A stretch of DNA of 64,000 nt from Arthrobacter sp. OVS8 (lineage in GTDB: Bacteria; Actinomycetota; Actinomycetes; Actinomycetales; Micrococcaceae): contig CP116670.1 of assembly GCA_028370155.1 (NCBI GenBank), positions 62,001 through 126,000 on the forward strand, in the 5' to 3' direction. Shown here piece by piece: positions 32,206-41,736 of this stretch; positions within the stretch are counted from its first letter, which is position 1, and the number at the start of each line of letters is the position of its first letter. The position numbers and the translations under genes are program-made. The notes beneath the pieces were generated by a model that was not told the DNA's origin, did no database searches, and was given only the letters and a program-made list of their open reading frames with translations.

Positions 32206-32239
32206 CGATGTCACGCGGCCGGGGAGGTCCAGGCGCCGC

Positions 32240-32925
32240 TCAGGCGATGTCGACCCCGCCGAGTTCCATTTCGGCAACGGCGTCGTCGAGGTCCTCGGCC
32301 ACCCCGACCGTGAGATCCCGCAGCACAGTCACGGAGTACCCGGCCTGCACGCCGTCCAGCGCGGTCGCCTTCACGCAATGGTCGGTGGCGATTCCGACGA
32401 CCACCACGTCCTCGACGTCGTGGCTCTGCAGCCAGTCGTCCAGCCCGATCGCGTCCTCGCCCGCGGCGAAATCACCGGCAAGAGCCTCGCCGTCGTCGGC
32501 GCCGTCAGTGGCGCTGCCGCCCGCGGCGGCCCCTGCCGCCGGCATGGCGCCGGGCTTCCGGTCACCGGTGGGCACGGCGTCGTCCGGGGCGAGCAGCCCT
32601 CGAAGCCCGAGTAGGCCGCGGTGAACTGGCCCTTGCGGAAGTAGGCCTGGATGTATTCGGTGTCGAGGTCCGGGTGGAGTTCGGCGCCGCGGGTTCCGGC
32701 GACGCAGTGCTTCGGCCAGCTGTCGACGAAGTCCGGGTCGTCGGAGAAGTGCGCGCCCGGCGAGATATGCCAGTCCTGGGTCGCCACGATGTGGTCAAAC
32801 TGTCCGTGGTGCGCGTCGACGTATTCGCTGATGGCGCCGGCGAGCTCCGCGCCGCCTTCGACGGGCAGGGAGCCTCCTTCGCAGAAATCATTCTGGACGT
32901 CGACGATGATCAGGGCGCGGGACAT
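32240..32925 (-). CDS. pncA: Nicotinamidase
   Basis: PncA hydrolyses nicotinamide to nicotinate for NAD salvage. The 228-residue protein has the catalytic Asp in IIVDVQNDF, the metal site DWHISPGAHF, and the nucleophile Cys in GIATDHCVKATA. One G is missing near 32596, after which the frame reads EGLLAPDDAVPTGDRKPG into a Gly/Ala-rich insert of about 20 residues before SLADWL-like GLDDWLQS. GAGGAG precedes the ATG. The start overlaps the stop of pncB by one base (TGATG), so salvage enzymes 1 and 2 are co-translated. Confidence 0.9.
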
Positions 32926-34253
32926 CAGTTCTCCTCGTAGATGGTGGGGATGGCTGCTTCGCCGCGCTGTAGCCGGTTCACGACAGCGGGAAGCTCTTTC
33001 ATGGTGTCCGCGTGGCGCTGGCGCGCGCGCAGCACACCCTCCGCGCCGGTCCAGCCGGGCAGGAGTTCGCCGTTCTTGACGAACTGCTGCAGCAGGGGAC
33101 GGTCGTTGCCGTCGTCCTCCGGGCGGTGCCCGATTCCGACAATCTCCTGGGTGGCCGTGCCGCGTTCGTTGAGCTTGCGCAGCGCGTACTTGCGCCCTCC
33201 CTTGCTGGTCTTGTTCTTGGCGGCCTTGGCCACGGGTTCGAATTCGCCGTCGTCGTCGGTGCGGCTGACCAGCTTGTAGACCATGCTGGCCGTCGGGGCG
33301 CCGGAACCGGTCACGAGCGACGTGCCGACGCCGTAGGAATCCACCGGCGCGGATTGCAGTGCGGCGATGGCGAACTCGTCCAGGTCGGAGGTGACGATGA
33401 TGCGGGTCCGCTCGTTGCCCAGGTCGTCCAGGAGCTGGCGGACCCACTGCGCCTGCGCCACGAGGTCGCCGGAGTCGAGGCGCACGGCACCGAGTTTGTC
33501 GCCGGCCAGTTCGACGGCGGTGCGAACGGCCGCCTCGACGTCGTACGTGTCCACCAGCAGGGCGGTGCCCGCGCCCATCGAGGCGATTTGCGCTTCGAAG
33601 GCCTCGCGCTCGGAGTCGTGCAGGAGGGTGAAGGAATGTGCGGCCGTGCCTACGGTCTTGAGCCCGTAGCGCAGGCCCGACTCCAGGTTCGAGGTGCTGT
33701 CGAAGCCGGCGATGATGGCGGCGCGGGCGGCTGCGACGGCGGATTCCTCCTGGGTTCGGCGGGAACCCATCTCCACGCAGGGGCGGCTGCCGGCCGCGGT
33801 GATCATGCGGGAGGCCGCCGACGCGATCGCGCTGTCGTGGTTGAGGATCGAGAGGAGGTAGGTCTCGAGGATGCAGGCCTCGGCGAACGTGGATTCGACG
33901 ATCAGGATGGGGGAGTTCGGGAAGTACGCTTCGCCCTCGGCGTAGCCCCAGATGTCACCGGAGAAGGAGAACCCGGCCAGGTACTCCAGGGTCTCCTCGT
34001 TGACCACTTTGGTGCGGCGGAGGAAGTCGATTTCGACGTCGCCGAACCGGAAGTCCGCGAGGCCCTCCAGCAGCCGGCCCGTGCCGCCCACAATCCCGTA
34101 GCGGCGCCCGTCCGGCAGCCGCCGGGCGAAGGCCTCGAACACGGACCTGCGGTGGGCGGCGCCGGAATGCAGCGCGGCCTGAAGCATGGTCAGCTCGTAA
34201 TGATCGGTGTACAGGGACGTGCGGGGACGGTCCCAGCCAGCTGAGGTACTCAC
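32925..34253 (-). CDS. pncB: Nicotinate phosphoribosyltransferase
   Basis: PncB joins nicotinate with PRPP to give NaMN. The 442-residue protein starts with SLYTDHYELTMLQ (substrate tunnel Tyr), has the substrate-binding HDSAIASAASR region, GTALLVDTYD (active-site His-equivalent strand) and AVRLDSGDL (phosphate site), and ends with a basic SKGGRKYALRKL segment. Pairing with pncA gives the Preiss-Handler salvage route, while nadA and nadB at the window end give de novo synthesis. A 59-bp tandem repeat lies directly before the start. Confidence 0.93.
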   Translation of the reverse strand: MSTSAGWDRPRTSLYTDHYELTMLQAALHSGAAHRRSVFEAFARRLPDGRRYGIVGGTGRLLEGLADFRFGDVEIDFLRRTKVVNEETLEYLAGFSFSGDIWGYAEGEAYFPNSPILIVESTFAEACILETYLLSILNHDSAIASAASRMITAAGSRPCVEMGSRRTQEESAVAAARAAIIAGFDSTSNLESGLRYGLKTVGTAAHSFTLLHDSEREAFEAQIASMGAGTALLVDTYDVEAAVRTAVELAGDKLGAVRLDSGDLVAQAQWVRQLLDDLGNERTRIIVTSDLDEFAIAALQSAPVDSYGVGTSLVTGSGAPTASMVYKLVSRTDDDGEFEPVAKAAKNKTSKGGRKYALRKLNERGTATQEIVGIGHRPEDDGNDRPLLQQFVKNGELLPGWTGAEGVLRARQRHADTMKELPAVVNRLQRGEAAIPTIYEEN

Positions 34254-34271
34254 GAAATCACTCTAGTCCCC

Positions 34272-34444
34272 ACCGGCTCCCACGTCTCGCTTCGCTTCGC
34301 CGCGGGGCCCTCGCCGGCGTGGGCCCACCCACCGGCTCCCACGTCTCGCTTCGCTTCGCCGCGGGGCCCTCGCCGGCGTGGGCCCACCCACCGGCTCCCA
34401 CGTCTCGCTTCGCTTCGCCGCGGGGCCCTCGCCGGCGTGGGCCC
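34272..34444. repeat. 59-bp tandem repeat, three nearly identical units
   Basis: The unit begins ACCGGCTCCCACGTCTCGCT and contains CGCTTCGCTTCGCCGCGGGGC and CCACG...CGTGG arms that can fold. Unit starts at 34272, 34331 and 34390 give an exact period of 59 with no substitutions seen over the shared part. The array fills almost the whole 212-base space between the divergent pncB and clpS starts, so their promoters lie in it or at its edges. Confidence 0.9.
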
Positions 34445-34465
34445 TCCTCCCCATAGAATGGACAG

Positions 34466-34837
34466 ATGACCCTTAGCGTTGCGCTCGGCCCTGACACCCA
34501 GGAGAGCACCCAGACCGGAACAGTGACGTCGACCGATGTCCTTTCTGCCCCTGACATCCCGTGGAACCTGGTGATCTGGAATGATCCGGTGAACCTGATG
34601 AGCTATGTGAGCTACGTGTTCCGCAGCTACTTCGGCTACTCCGAGGCCAAGGCCAACAAGCTCATGCTGGAGGTCCACAAGAAGGGCCGCTCCATCGTGG
34701 CGCACGGCAGCAAGGAGCAGGTGGAGCAGCACGCGGTCGCGATGCATGGCTACGGTCTCTGGGCCACGGTGGAACAGGCCACCGGCGGCTCCGGCGGCGG
34801 CAAGGGATCGGGCAAGGGCAAGGGAAAACGTGGCTAA
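34466..34837 (+). CDS. clpS: Clp protease adaptor ClpS
   Basis: ClpS delivers N-degron substrates to ClpAP/ClpCP. The 123-residue protein has the core WNLVIWNDPVNLMSYVSYVF (N-end residue pocket), the HKKGRSIVAHGSKEQVEQHAVAMHGYGLWATVE end and a flexible N-terminal extension that in E. coli inserts in the Clp pore. The Gly/Lys-rich tail (SGGGKGSGKGKGKRG) is unusual but typical of Micrococcaceae. The stop lies inside the next gene (8-base overlap), coupling clpS to DUF2017. Confidence 0.93.
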   Translation: MTLSVALGPDTQESTQTGTVTSTDVLSAPDIPWNLVIWNDPVNLMSYVSYVFRSYFGYSEAKANKLMLEVHKKGRSIVAHGSKEQVEQHAVAMHGYGLWATVEQATGGSGGGKGSGKGKGKRG

Positions 34838-35395
34838 GGCATTCAAATACGGCATCAAGGGCATCACAGGCTACCTGGAACCGGCCGAGCGGGAACTGCT
34901 GCGCAGCCTCTTCGACGACGTTGTGTCCATGCTGGAGCCCGAGGAACGCGCCAACCAGGACCCCTCGCCGCGCTGGTGGGACTCGACGCCGAGGCCCGCG
35001 AACCCTCGGACCGGGCCCTGCGCCGGCTGCTTCCCAGCGTCTCGAAGAACGACGCCGCCGCCTCGCTGGAGTTCCGCCGGTACACCGAGCGGTCCCTGCG
35101 GGAGAGCAAGATCGGCGCGCTGAAAGCCGCGTCCCTCGGACTGGACAAGGATGACCTGGTCCTGACGCCCGACGACGCGAGGCACTGGTCCATGGCGCTC
35201 AACGATGTGCGGCTGGTGCTGGCCGAACGCCTGGACATCCGCGACGACGAGGACGCCGGGCACGTGCACCTGATGCAGGACTGGTCCCAGGCCGAAGACG
35301 TCGAAAGCTACCTGGCCCTCGTGTACAACTTCACCACCTGGCTCCAGGAATCCCTGGTCCAGGCAATGCTGCAGGCGCTCGAGACACGCGGCTGA
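34830..35395 (+). CDS. DUF2017 protein
   Basis: The 188-residue helical protein belongs to DUF2017, a family encoded right after clpS in many actinobacteria and of unknown function. It starts with GTG (AKAFKYGIKGITGYLEPAERELLRSLFDDVVSML). One C is missing near 34963, giving ANQDPLAALVGLDAEAREPSDRALRRLLPSV after repair. The gene is operon-linked to clpS by an 8-base overlap, so a part in regulated proteolysis is a fair inference. Confidence 0.83.
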
Positions 35396-35436
35396 ACCGG
35401 CCGCTGGACCGGCGGCTGGACTGGCCGCTGAACTGC
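35389..35436. repeat. 12-bp tandem repeat overlapping the DUF2017 stop
   Basis: Four imperfect 12-base units (CGGCTGAACCGG, CCGCTGGACCGG, CGGCTGGACTGG, CCGCTGAACTGC) follow one another; the TGA stop is within the first. The units differ by one to four bases. Confidence 0.65.
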
Positions 35437-35562
35437 GGCCGGGTAGCGTCGCCCGGTCCCGACCGACGGGCGAGCCTGCCGCGGCGTGTGACCGATCCGA
35501 CATGAGTCCGACAACACAATGTAATGGCCGCGCCCGTGGCTAAGCCCTATCCTCGAATAATC

Positions 35563-36584
35563 ATGACTTCAGCATCGAGCATGGATCCGGCAGCGGCAGC
35601 TGTTGCGGACTCCCCAGCGAGCAACACCGCCAGCAGCCAGACCGCCAGCCAGATGGGGTCGCGTCCCATCGGTGTGTTTGATTCCGGCGTCGGCGGACTC
35701 ACCGTCGCCCGGTCCATCATCGACCAGCTGCCGAACGAATCCATCCTCTATGTCGGCGACACCGCCCACGGCCCCTACGGGCCCCTCCCCATCGCCGAGG
35801 TCCGCGCCAACGCCCTGGGCGTGATGGACGAACTGGTCGATTCCGGCGTGAAGCTGCTGACCATCGCGTGCAACTCCGCATCCGCCGCCGTGTTGCGCGA
35901 CGCCCGCGAACGCTACACGGCCCGCTACGGGATCCCTGTCATCGAAGTGATCCAGCCGGCCGTGCGCCGCGCGGTCGCCGCCACCCGCACCGGCCGCGTC
36001 GGTGTCATCGGGACCTCCGCCACCGTCGGCTCCCGCGCCTACGAGGACACGTTTGCCGCCGCCCCGGACCTGCACATCACTTCCGTGGCCTGCCCGGCGT
36101 TCGTGCCTTATGTCGAGGCCGGCATCACCACGGGACCGGAGCTGCTCGCCGTTGCCCGTGAGTACCTGGAACCGCTCAAAGCCGCCGGTGTGGACACCGT
36201 GGTGCTGGGCTGCACCCACTATCCGCTGCTCACCGGCGTCATCTCCTATGTCATGGGGAGGACGTCACCCTCGTCTCCAGCGCCGAGGAAACGGCCAAGG
36301 ACGTCTACCGGGCGCTGGCGTCCCGCGGCCTGGAACGGACGGACGCGACCGGGCCGTCCCACAACTTCATCGCCACGGGGGACGCGGCGCAGTTCGAGCA
36401 CCTCGCCCGCCGCTTCCTCGGACCCGAGGTCCTCAGTGTCCGCCACGTGGACCATGTCGCGGCCCAGTACCCCACGGGCAGCCTCGCCAGGATCACGCCG
36501 GAAATGATCGCCGCCGCCCAGGCCGGTGCCGCCCCGGATCTCCAACTTCGTGGGCGGATCCGCGGGCGGGGAAATCTCCTGTGA
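35563..36584 (+). CDS. murI: Glutamate racemase
   Basis: MurI makes D-glutamate for peptidoglycan. The mature core begins [15 protein letters not shown], and the two catalytic cysteines are in ACNSAS and GCTHYPLL. The start is uncertain: ATG 35563 gives a 30-residue Ala/Ser-rich leader before the core, ATG 35524 would add 13 more residues, and an ATG at 35653 would start at the core. One G is missing near 36257 ([22 protein letters not shown] after repair). The TGA overlaps the next GTG by 4 bases, fixing the end used here, although another lost base near 36534 could alter the last 16 residues. Confidence 0.9.
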
Positions 36585-37376
36585 AGCTGACCATAGTGGG
36601 CTGTACCGGATCGTTTCCGGGTCCGGGCTCGCCGGCGTCGTGCTACCTGCTGACCGCGAACGACGGCGAACGGGACTGGAAGATCGTCCTGGACCTCGGC
36701 AGCGGGGCGCTCGGCGCCATCCAGCGCTACACGGATCTCGAGGACATTGACGCGATCTTCCTCACCCACCTGCATCCGGATCACTGCATGGACCTGTGCG
36801 GACTCCACGTCGCCGTGCGCTGGAAGCCGGGCGGCTGGGGACGGGGCAGGATTCCGGTGTGGGGGCCCGCTGCCACCGCCGACCGGATGGCCACGGCCTA
36901 CGGCCTGGAACTGGACCCCGGAATGCACGAGGAATTCGACTTCAGCAACTGGTCCGAGCGCAAGCCCGTGACCATGGGCCCGTTCACGGTCACCCCGTAT
37001 GCCGTCAACCACCCGGTGGAGGAGGCCTATGCGCTCCGCGTGGAGGTCACCGAACCGGACAAGGACGGCATACCCGTCACCCGGGTGCTCAGCTACTCGG
37101 GGGACACCGACTCCTGCAGCGGGCTGGAAGACGCCGCCCGCGACGCCGACCTGTTCCTCTGCGAGGCGGCCTTCGAGGAAGGCCGCGACGACGGCATCAA
37201 GGACGTGCACCTGACCGGAAAGCGGGCGGGGAGGCCGCCGTCGCCGCCGGTGCCCGGCGGCTGCTGCTGACCCACATCCCCGTGTGGACGTCGCCGACCA
37301 CCGTCATGGCGGAAGCCAAGGGGTCTTCGGTCAGCACGTGGCTGTGGCCGTGGCCGGCGTGCACTACACGGTCTGA
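36581..37376 (+). CDS. MBL-fold metal-dependent hydrolase (RNase Z-like)
   Basis: This metallo-beta-lactamase-fold protein of about 265 residues has THLHPDHCMDL (HxHxDH zinc motif), later His in NHPVEEAYALR, and SYSGDTDSCSGLEDAARDADLFLCEAAF, which carries the bridging Asp. It resembles the beta-lactamase-like proteins found between murI and rph in actinobacteria, close to but shorter than tRNase Z. Two G-run losses (near 37231 and 37322) are closed by one base each, giving the C-terminal HIPVWTSPTTVMAEAKGVFGQHVAVAVAGVHYTV. Confidence 0.86.
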
Positions 37377-37474
37377 CGAACATTCTGACCCACGCCCTGA
37401 CGAACGCTGCCCGGGACCCCGCCCGAAAACGCGCACCGCGCAGCGGCGCCTGCCCGGGTCGATAAGCTAAAGGC

Positions 37475-38232
37475 ATGACTTCCGATGCCCTTACCGCCCC
37501 CATCATCCGCGCCGACGGCCGCACGCCCGATCAGCTCCGCCCGATCAGCATCACCCGCGGCTGGTCCAAGCAGGCCGAGGGATCGGCCCTGATCGAGTTC
37601 GGCAACACCCGGGTGCTGTGCACGGCGTCCCTCACCGAAGGAGTGCCGCGCTGGCTCAAGGGCGAAGGCCGCGGCTGGGTCACGGCCGAATACGCCATGC
37701 TGCCGCGCGCCACCAACACCCGCTCCGACCGCGAGTCCGTCAAAGGCAAGATCGGCGGCCGCACCCATGAGATTTCCCGGCTGATCGGCCGGTCCCTGCG
37801 GTCCATCATCGACACCAAGGCCCTGGGCGAGATCACCATTGTGCTGGACTGTGACGTCCTGCAGGCCGACGGCGGAACCCGGACGGCCGCCATCACGGGC
37901 GCCTACGTGGCGCTCGCCGAGGCCATCCGCTTTGCCCGCGAGAACAAAATGCTCGCCCGCAACGCCCAGCCCCTGACCGACACGATCGCCGCCGTCTCCG
38001 TCGGCATCATCGACGGCGTCCCCATGCTGGACCTGCCGTACGTCGAGGATGTCCGCGCCGAGACCGACATGAACGTTGTGGTCACCGGTTCCGGCAAGTT
38101 CGTCGAGGTCCAGGGCACCGCCGAAGGCGCCCCTTCGACCGTGATGAACTCAACAAGCTTCTGGACCTCGCCCTGATGGGCACCGAGCAGCTCGCCGCCA
38201 TCCAGCGCGAGACCCTGGCGGAAGCACCGTGA
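37475..38232 (+). CDS. rph: Ribonuclease PH
   Basis: RNase PH trims tRNA 3' ends with phosphate. It begins [38 protein letters not shown] and has the phosphorolytic site residues in [16 protein letters not shown] and [22 protein letters not shown]. One C is missing near 38133 ([18 protein letters not shown] after repair), giving 252 residues. The TGA overlaps the GTG of rdgB (GTGA), and the murI-MBL-rph-rdgB order is conserved in relatives. Confidence 0.95.
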
Positions 38233-38917
38233 CAGACGGCGCAGCCCAGCACGGCCCAACCCAGGACAACAACAGTCCGAGGCTGGTTCTTGCGACGCAC
38301 AACCAGGGCAAGCTCCGGGAACTCCGTGAACTGCTGCGCGGGCAGGTGCCGGGCCTCGACGTCGACACCCAAGTGGTGGACGCCGGCGCCGTCGGCGCCC
38401 CGACGTCGCCGAGACCGGGGTGACCTTCGCCGAGAACTCGCTGCTCAAGGCACGCGCGGTGGCGCAGGCAACCGGGCTCGTGGCGATCGCCGACGACTCC
38501 GGGCTCGCCGTCGACGTGCTGGGCGGGGCGCCCGGGATCTTCTCGGCCCGCTGGGCCGGCCGGCACGGGGACGACGCCGCCAACCTGCAGCTGCTGCTGG
38601 ACCAGCTGGCCGACGTGCCGGATGAGTTCCGGGGTGCCGCGTTCGTCTGTGCCGCGGCGCTGGCCGTGCCCGGCTCCGGCGCAGGGTCCGCCGCGGAGGA
38701 GGGCCGGGAAGTGGTGGAGTACGGTCAGCTCGAGGGGACCCTGCTGCGTGAACCGCGCGGTGCCGGGGGCTTCGGCTACGACCCGGTGCTGCAGCCCAGC
38801 GGGCTGGACCGCAGCTGCGCCGAACTGAGCTCCGAGGAGAAGAACGCCATCAGCCACCGGGGGCACGCGTTCCGGGCGCTGCTCCCGGCGATCGTGGAGG
38901 CGTTGTCCGGGCGGTAG
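38229..38917 (+). CDS. rdgB: Non-canonical purine NTP pyrophosphatase (Ham1)
   Basis: RdgB removes ITP/dITP and XTP from the nucleotide pool. The protein has LVLATHNQGKLRELRELL, the ADDSGLAVDVLGGAPGIFSARWAG metal and substrate motif, and GGFGYDPVLQPSG...SHRGHAFRAL near the C-terminus. One C is missing near 38399 (AVGAPDVAETGVTFAENSLLKA after repair), giving 229 residues with a 17-residue polar N-terminal extension. The last gene of this unit, it is followed by a dispersed repeat and a terminator. Confidence 0.94.
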
Positions 38918-38925
38918 CCGCTGCC

Positions 38926-39008
38926 GCCGTCCGGGGCGCCTTTGGGCACGATTCCGCCTCTTAGGCCCGGCGTCCGCGGCGTGTCCGTGTCAAAGTGCCC
39001 CGGACCGC
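38926..39008. repeat. Dispersed palindromic repeat, copy 2
   Basis: This is the second copy of the block at 17231-17314: same length within one base, same ends (GCCGTCCGGGGCGC left, GTGTCCGTGTCAA then GTGCCCCGGAC right). Its ends are inverted repeats of about 20 bases (GTCCGGGGC... against GTCCGGGGCACTTTG in complement). As in copy 1, a plus-strand stop lies just upstream and a terminator just downstream. Confidence 0.72.
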
Positions 39009-39043
39009 AAGGAAGGCGCCCCACATCGTGGGGCGCCTTCCTT
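39009..39043. terminator. Bidirectional intrinsic terminator
   Basis: AAGGAAGGCGCCCCA pairs perfectly with TGGGGCGCCTTCCTT around CATCG, with an A-rich and T-rich edge. It separates rdgB from the convergent DedA gene. Confidence 0.9.
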
Positions 39044-39079
39044 TAGCCTGTTGGTCCGCCAGCTCGACCGGAGCCGGAG

Positions 39080-39860
39080 TTACGGAGTCTTGCGTTCCTC
39101 TTCGGGCTCGTGCTCCTCGATGAATTCCTCCACGAGGTCCGTGCCGTACTTCTCGGCCTGGCGCTTGGCGACGAAGCCGCGGGCCACCTCCACACCGATG
39201 GGGATCACGGAGACCAGGACGATCACGATGAAGATGATGTCCAGGTTTTCCCGGACCCACGGGAACGTGTCGCCCAGGAGATAGCCGAGGAGGTCACGCC
39301 GCCGCCCCACAGCACGGCGCCGACGACGTTGTAGAAGAAGAATTTGCGCTTGTCCATCTGGGCCACGCCCACAATGACCGGAACAAAGGTCCGGATGATC
39401 GGCACGAAACGGGCCAGGATCAGGGCCTTGCCGCCATGCTTTTCGAAGAACGCGTGGGCGCTGTCGACGTTTTCGCGCTTGAACAGCCTGGAATTGGGCT
39501 TGTTGAAGATGGCCGGACCGGCCTTGGACCCGATCAGGTAGCCCACCTGGTTCCCGATGATTGCCGCGGCGATGATCAGCGCCACGAAACCCCAGATGTT
39601 GACCTTGATGGTCCCGGTGGCCACCAGCAGCCCGGCCGTGAAGAGCATCGAGTCGCCCGGGAGGAAGAAGCCCACCAGCAGGCCGGTTTCGGCGAAGATG
39701 ATGCCGCAGACCAGCAGCACGACCCACGGCGCCAGGGCGGGGTCGGCCAGGAAGACTTGGGGTTCAGCCAGTCGGGCAGGAAGGAGGCCAGCTGCGGCTG
39801 GACCGGTCCTGCGCCGCCGATCGTGGACACGGCAAAGTCACTCAAAGCTAGAAGGTTCAC
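39080..39860 (-). CDS. DedA/VTT-domain membrane protein
   Basis: The roughly 260-residue protein has the DedA core: ETGLLVGFFLPGDSMLFTAGLLV, GNQVGYLIGSKAG (re-entrant loop), RFVPIIRTFVPVIVGVAQM with the conserved Arg pair, and a last helix before a charged tail of about 30 residues. DedA proteins act as undecaprenyl-phosphate or phospholipid flippases. Two bases are missing, near 39757 (LNPQVFLADPALAPWVV) and 39297 (VTLLGYLLGDTFPWV). The start is a GTG with weak upstream AACAGG. Confidence 0.86.
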
Positions 39861-40035
39861 CTGTTAAGGGTACTTGACGGCCGCCGTCGGACGGTTCCGC
39901 CCGTCGGTGCGCCCGTGGTTCCCCGGGCGGTTCAGCCCCCGCTTCGGGGTGCGTTCCGGCGGGTTCCCGCGGTCCGCGGCCGGCCGCGGCGCGGTGCGGC
40001 CCGGACCGGCCGGAATCCGACGCTAAAGTTGGACC

Positions 40036-41054
40036 GTGGGTTTGGACTTTACGGCGATCGACTTTGAGACCGCGAACGGCTTCCGGGGATCACCCTGCGC
40101 TGTGGGGCTCACGAAAGTGCGCGGCGGCGTCGTCGTCGAGGAGGCGTCCTGGCTGATGCGGCCGCCGGAAAACCACGACCGCTTCGACCACCACAACGTC
40201 CGGATCCACGGCATCCGGCCCGAGCAGGTGGCCGGGCTGCCCCGCTTCGGTGAACTGTTCCCGGAGATCGGCGCCTTCATCGGCGACGACATCCTGGCCG
40301 CCCACAATGCCGCCTTCGACCTCGGCGTGATCCGCTCCGCCCTCGAGGTCTCGGGCCTCGCCGGACCCGCCTACGACTACGTCTGCACGGTGATGCTGTC
40401 CCGCCGCTGCTATTCGCTGGTGTCCAATTCCTTGCCGTACGCGGCCGAGGAAGCCGGAGTCCCGCTGGTCAACCACCACGACGCCGCCGAGGACGCGCGG
40501 GCGTGCGCCGGGATCCTGATCGACATCGCCGCGCGCAACGGCGCCGGCAGCATCGCGGAGCTTCACCTGTCCTTGGGCCTGGCCGTGTCCCGCCAGCCGG
40601 CGTTCGACCCGCTGCGCGATCCGCTCTCCAAAGCCAGCCAGTCAGCGCTGGAAGCGCTCGCCGGGGAGCGGGTGCCGTTGCTCCGGTCCGGGCCTACCAG
40701 CCGGGCTGGCCCGAGGAAGGCGCCAATCCGCTGCCGAACGCCTTGGCCGATCCCGGACACCCGTTGTTCGGCCAGACAGTGGTGTTCACCGGCGAACTCG
40801 CCATACCGCGGCCCGAGGCCAAGGTCCGTTCCGCCGAGTTCGGCGCGAGGCCCGAGAGCCGGGTTACGGCCCGCACCACCGTCCTGGTGGTGGGCGACGG
40901 CTTCGTGGCCGCCGACCTGCGCTCCGGCCGCCTCACCGGCAAAGCCCGGCGCGTGCTGGAGCTGCATGAGCGGGGCCGGCGGATCGAGGTCCTTTCCGAG
41001 GGGGAATTCCTGCAGATGGTGGGCGGCCACGTCCCCTCCGCCGCGATCGCCTGA
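40036..41054 (+). CDS. DEDDh 3'-5' exonuclease with C-terminal BRCT-like domain
   Basis: The N-terminal 180 residues form a DnaQ-like exonuclease with all motif residues: DFETA (D-x-E), HNAAFDLG (H-NxxFD) and HHDAAEDA (HxAxxD). The rest includes a linker and GQTVVFTGEL...VVGDGFV, a BRCT-like fold as in NAD-dependent ligase and epsilon-like actinobacterial proteins. It may trim DNA ends or act in repair; a role as the replicative proofreader is less likely, because of the BRCT tail. One G is missing near 40691 (LRSGAYQPGWPEEGANPLP after repair). The GTG start follows GTTGGACC. Confidence 0.83.
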
Positions 41055-41134
41055 CCATCCCGCTGAGGCGGGCGAAGGGTCATACGGCGCAACAAACATT
41101 CCGCCCGGGCCCGGCCTGCTCCTAGCCTTGAACG

Positions 41135-41683
41135 ATGAGCAGACTCACCTCGGCACCCTCCGGGACTCCGGCCCCCGCACCTGCCCGGACGAGCGGAATC
41201 GACTGGCGGACGGTCTTCGCATTTCCGAACCCGGTCAACGAGTACGCCGCCCGCATCACCGCCGGACTGGTGGTGCTGCTGTCCGCTGTGACGCTGCTGA
41301 CCGGTTTCGGCTGGGGCCTGGCCGCCATCGCCGCCGGGTTCTGGCTGCGGGTCCTGTTCGGCCCGCGGATCTCGCCGCTCGCCCTGCTGTCCGTCAAGGT
41401 CCTGGCCCCGCGCCTGGGGAAGACCCGGCTGGTCCCGGGACCGCCGAAGCGTTTCGCGCAGGGCATTGGGGCAGCGATGTCCACCGCCGCCGCGGTCCTG
41501 CTGGCCGTGGGGCTGGCACCGGCGGCCTGGATCCTGCTCACGGTCCTGATAGTGGCCGCGTCCCTGGAAGCGTTCGCGGGCTTCTGCCTGGGCTGCGCCA
41601 TTTTCGGCTTCCTGCAGCGCCGGGGACTCATCCCCGAGGACGTATGCGAGGCCTGCAACAACATTTCGCTCCGCCGCGCCTAG
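41135..41683 (+). CDS. DUF4395 membrane protein
   Basis: The 182-residue protein has a Pro/Ala-rich N-tail, the segment IDWRTVFAFPNPVNEYAARITA that leads in to the family, then about four membrane helices and a FCLGCAIFGFLQRRG motif with two cysteines (CLGC). This matches DUF4395; members are often next to thioredoxin or sulfur-transfer genes, so a redox or sulfur role is possible. No such partner is adjacent here. Confidence 0.82.
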   Translation: MSRLTSAPSGTPAPAPARTSGIDWRTVFAFPNPVNEYAARITAGLVVLLSAVTLLTGFGWGLAAIAAGFWLRVLFGPRISPLALLSVKVLAPRLGKTRLVPGPPKRFAQGIGAAMSTAAAVLLAVGLAPAAWILLTVLIVAASLEAFAGFCLGCAIFGFLQRRGLIPEDVCEACNNISLRRA

Positions 41684-41736
41684 CGCGCCGCGAGTAGCAG
41701 CAGTACCGGCCGGCGCCGCCACTGCAGTGTTCCGGG

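Noticed and set aside
34272..34444. The 59-bp array as a CRISPR.
   Set aside because: Units are contiguous with no unique spacers, and no cas genes lie nearby.
36526..36750. A frame reading [16 protein letters not shown] as the C-terminus of murI.
   Set aside because: It is possible with one more lost base, but that frame runs past the next start. The frame ending at 36584 gives the usual GTGA overlap, so I kept it and noted the doubt.
39861..40035. A gene in the GC-rich spacer between DedA and the exonuclease.
   Set aside because: Only short hairpin-forming GC sequence is seen, with no start, binding site or conserved frame.
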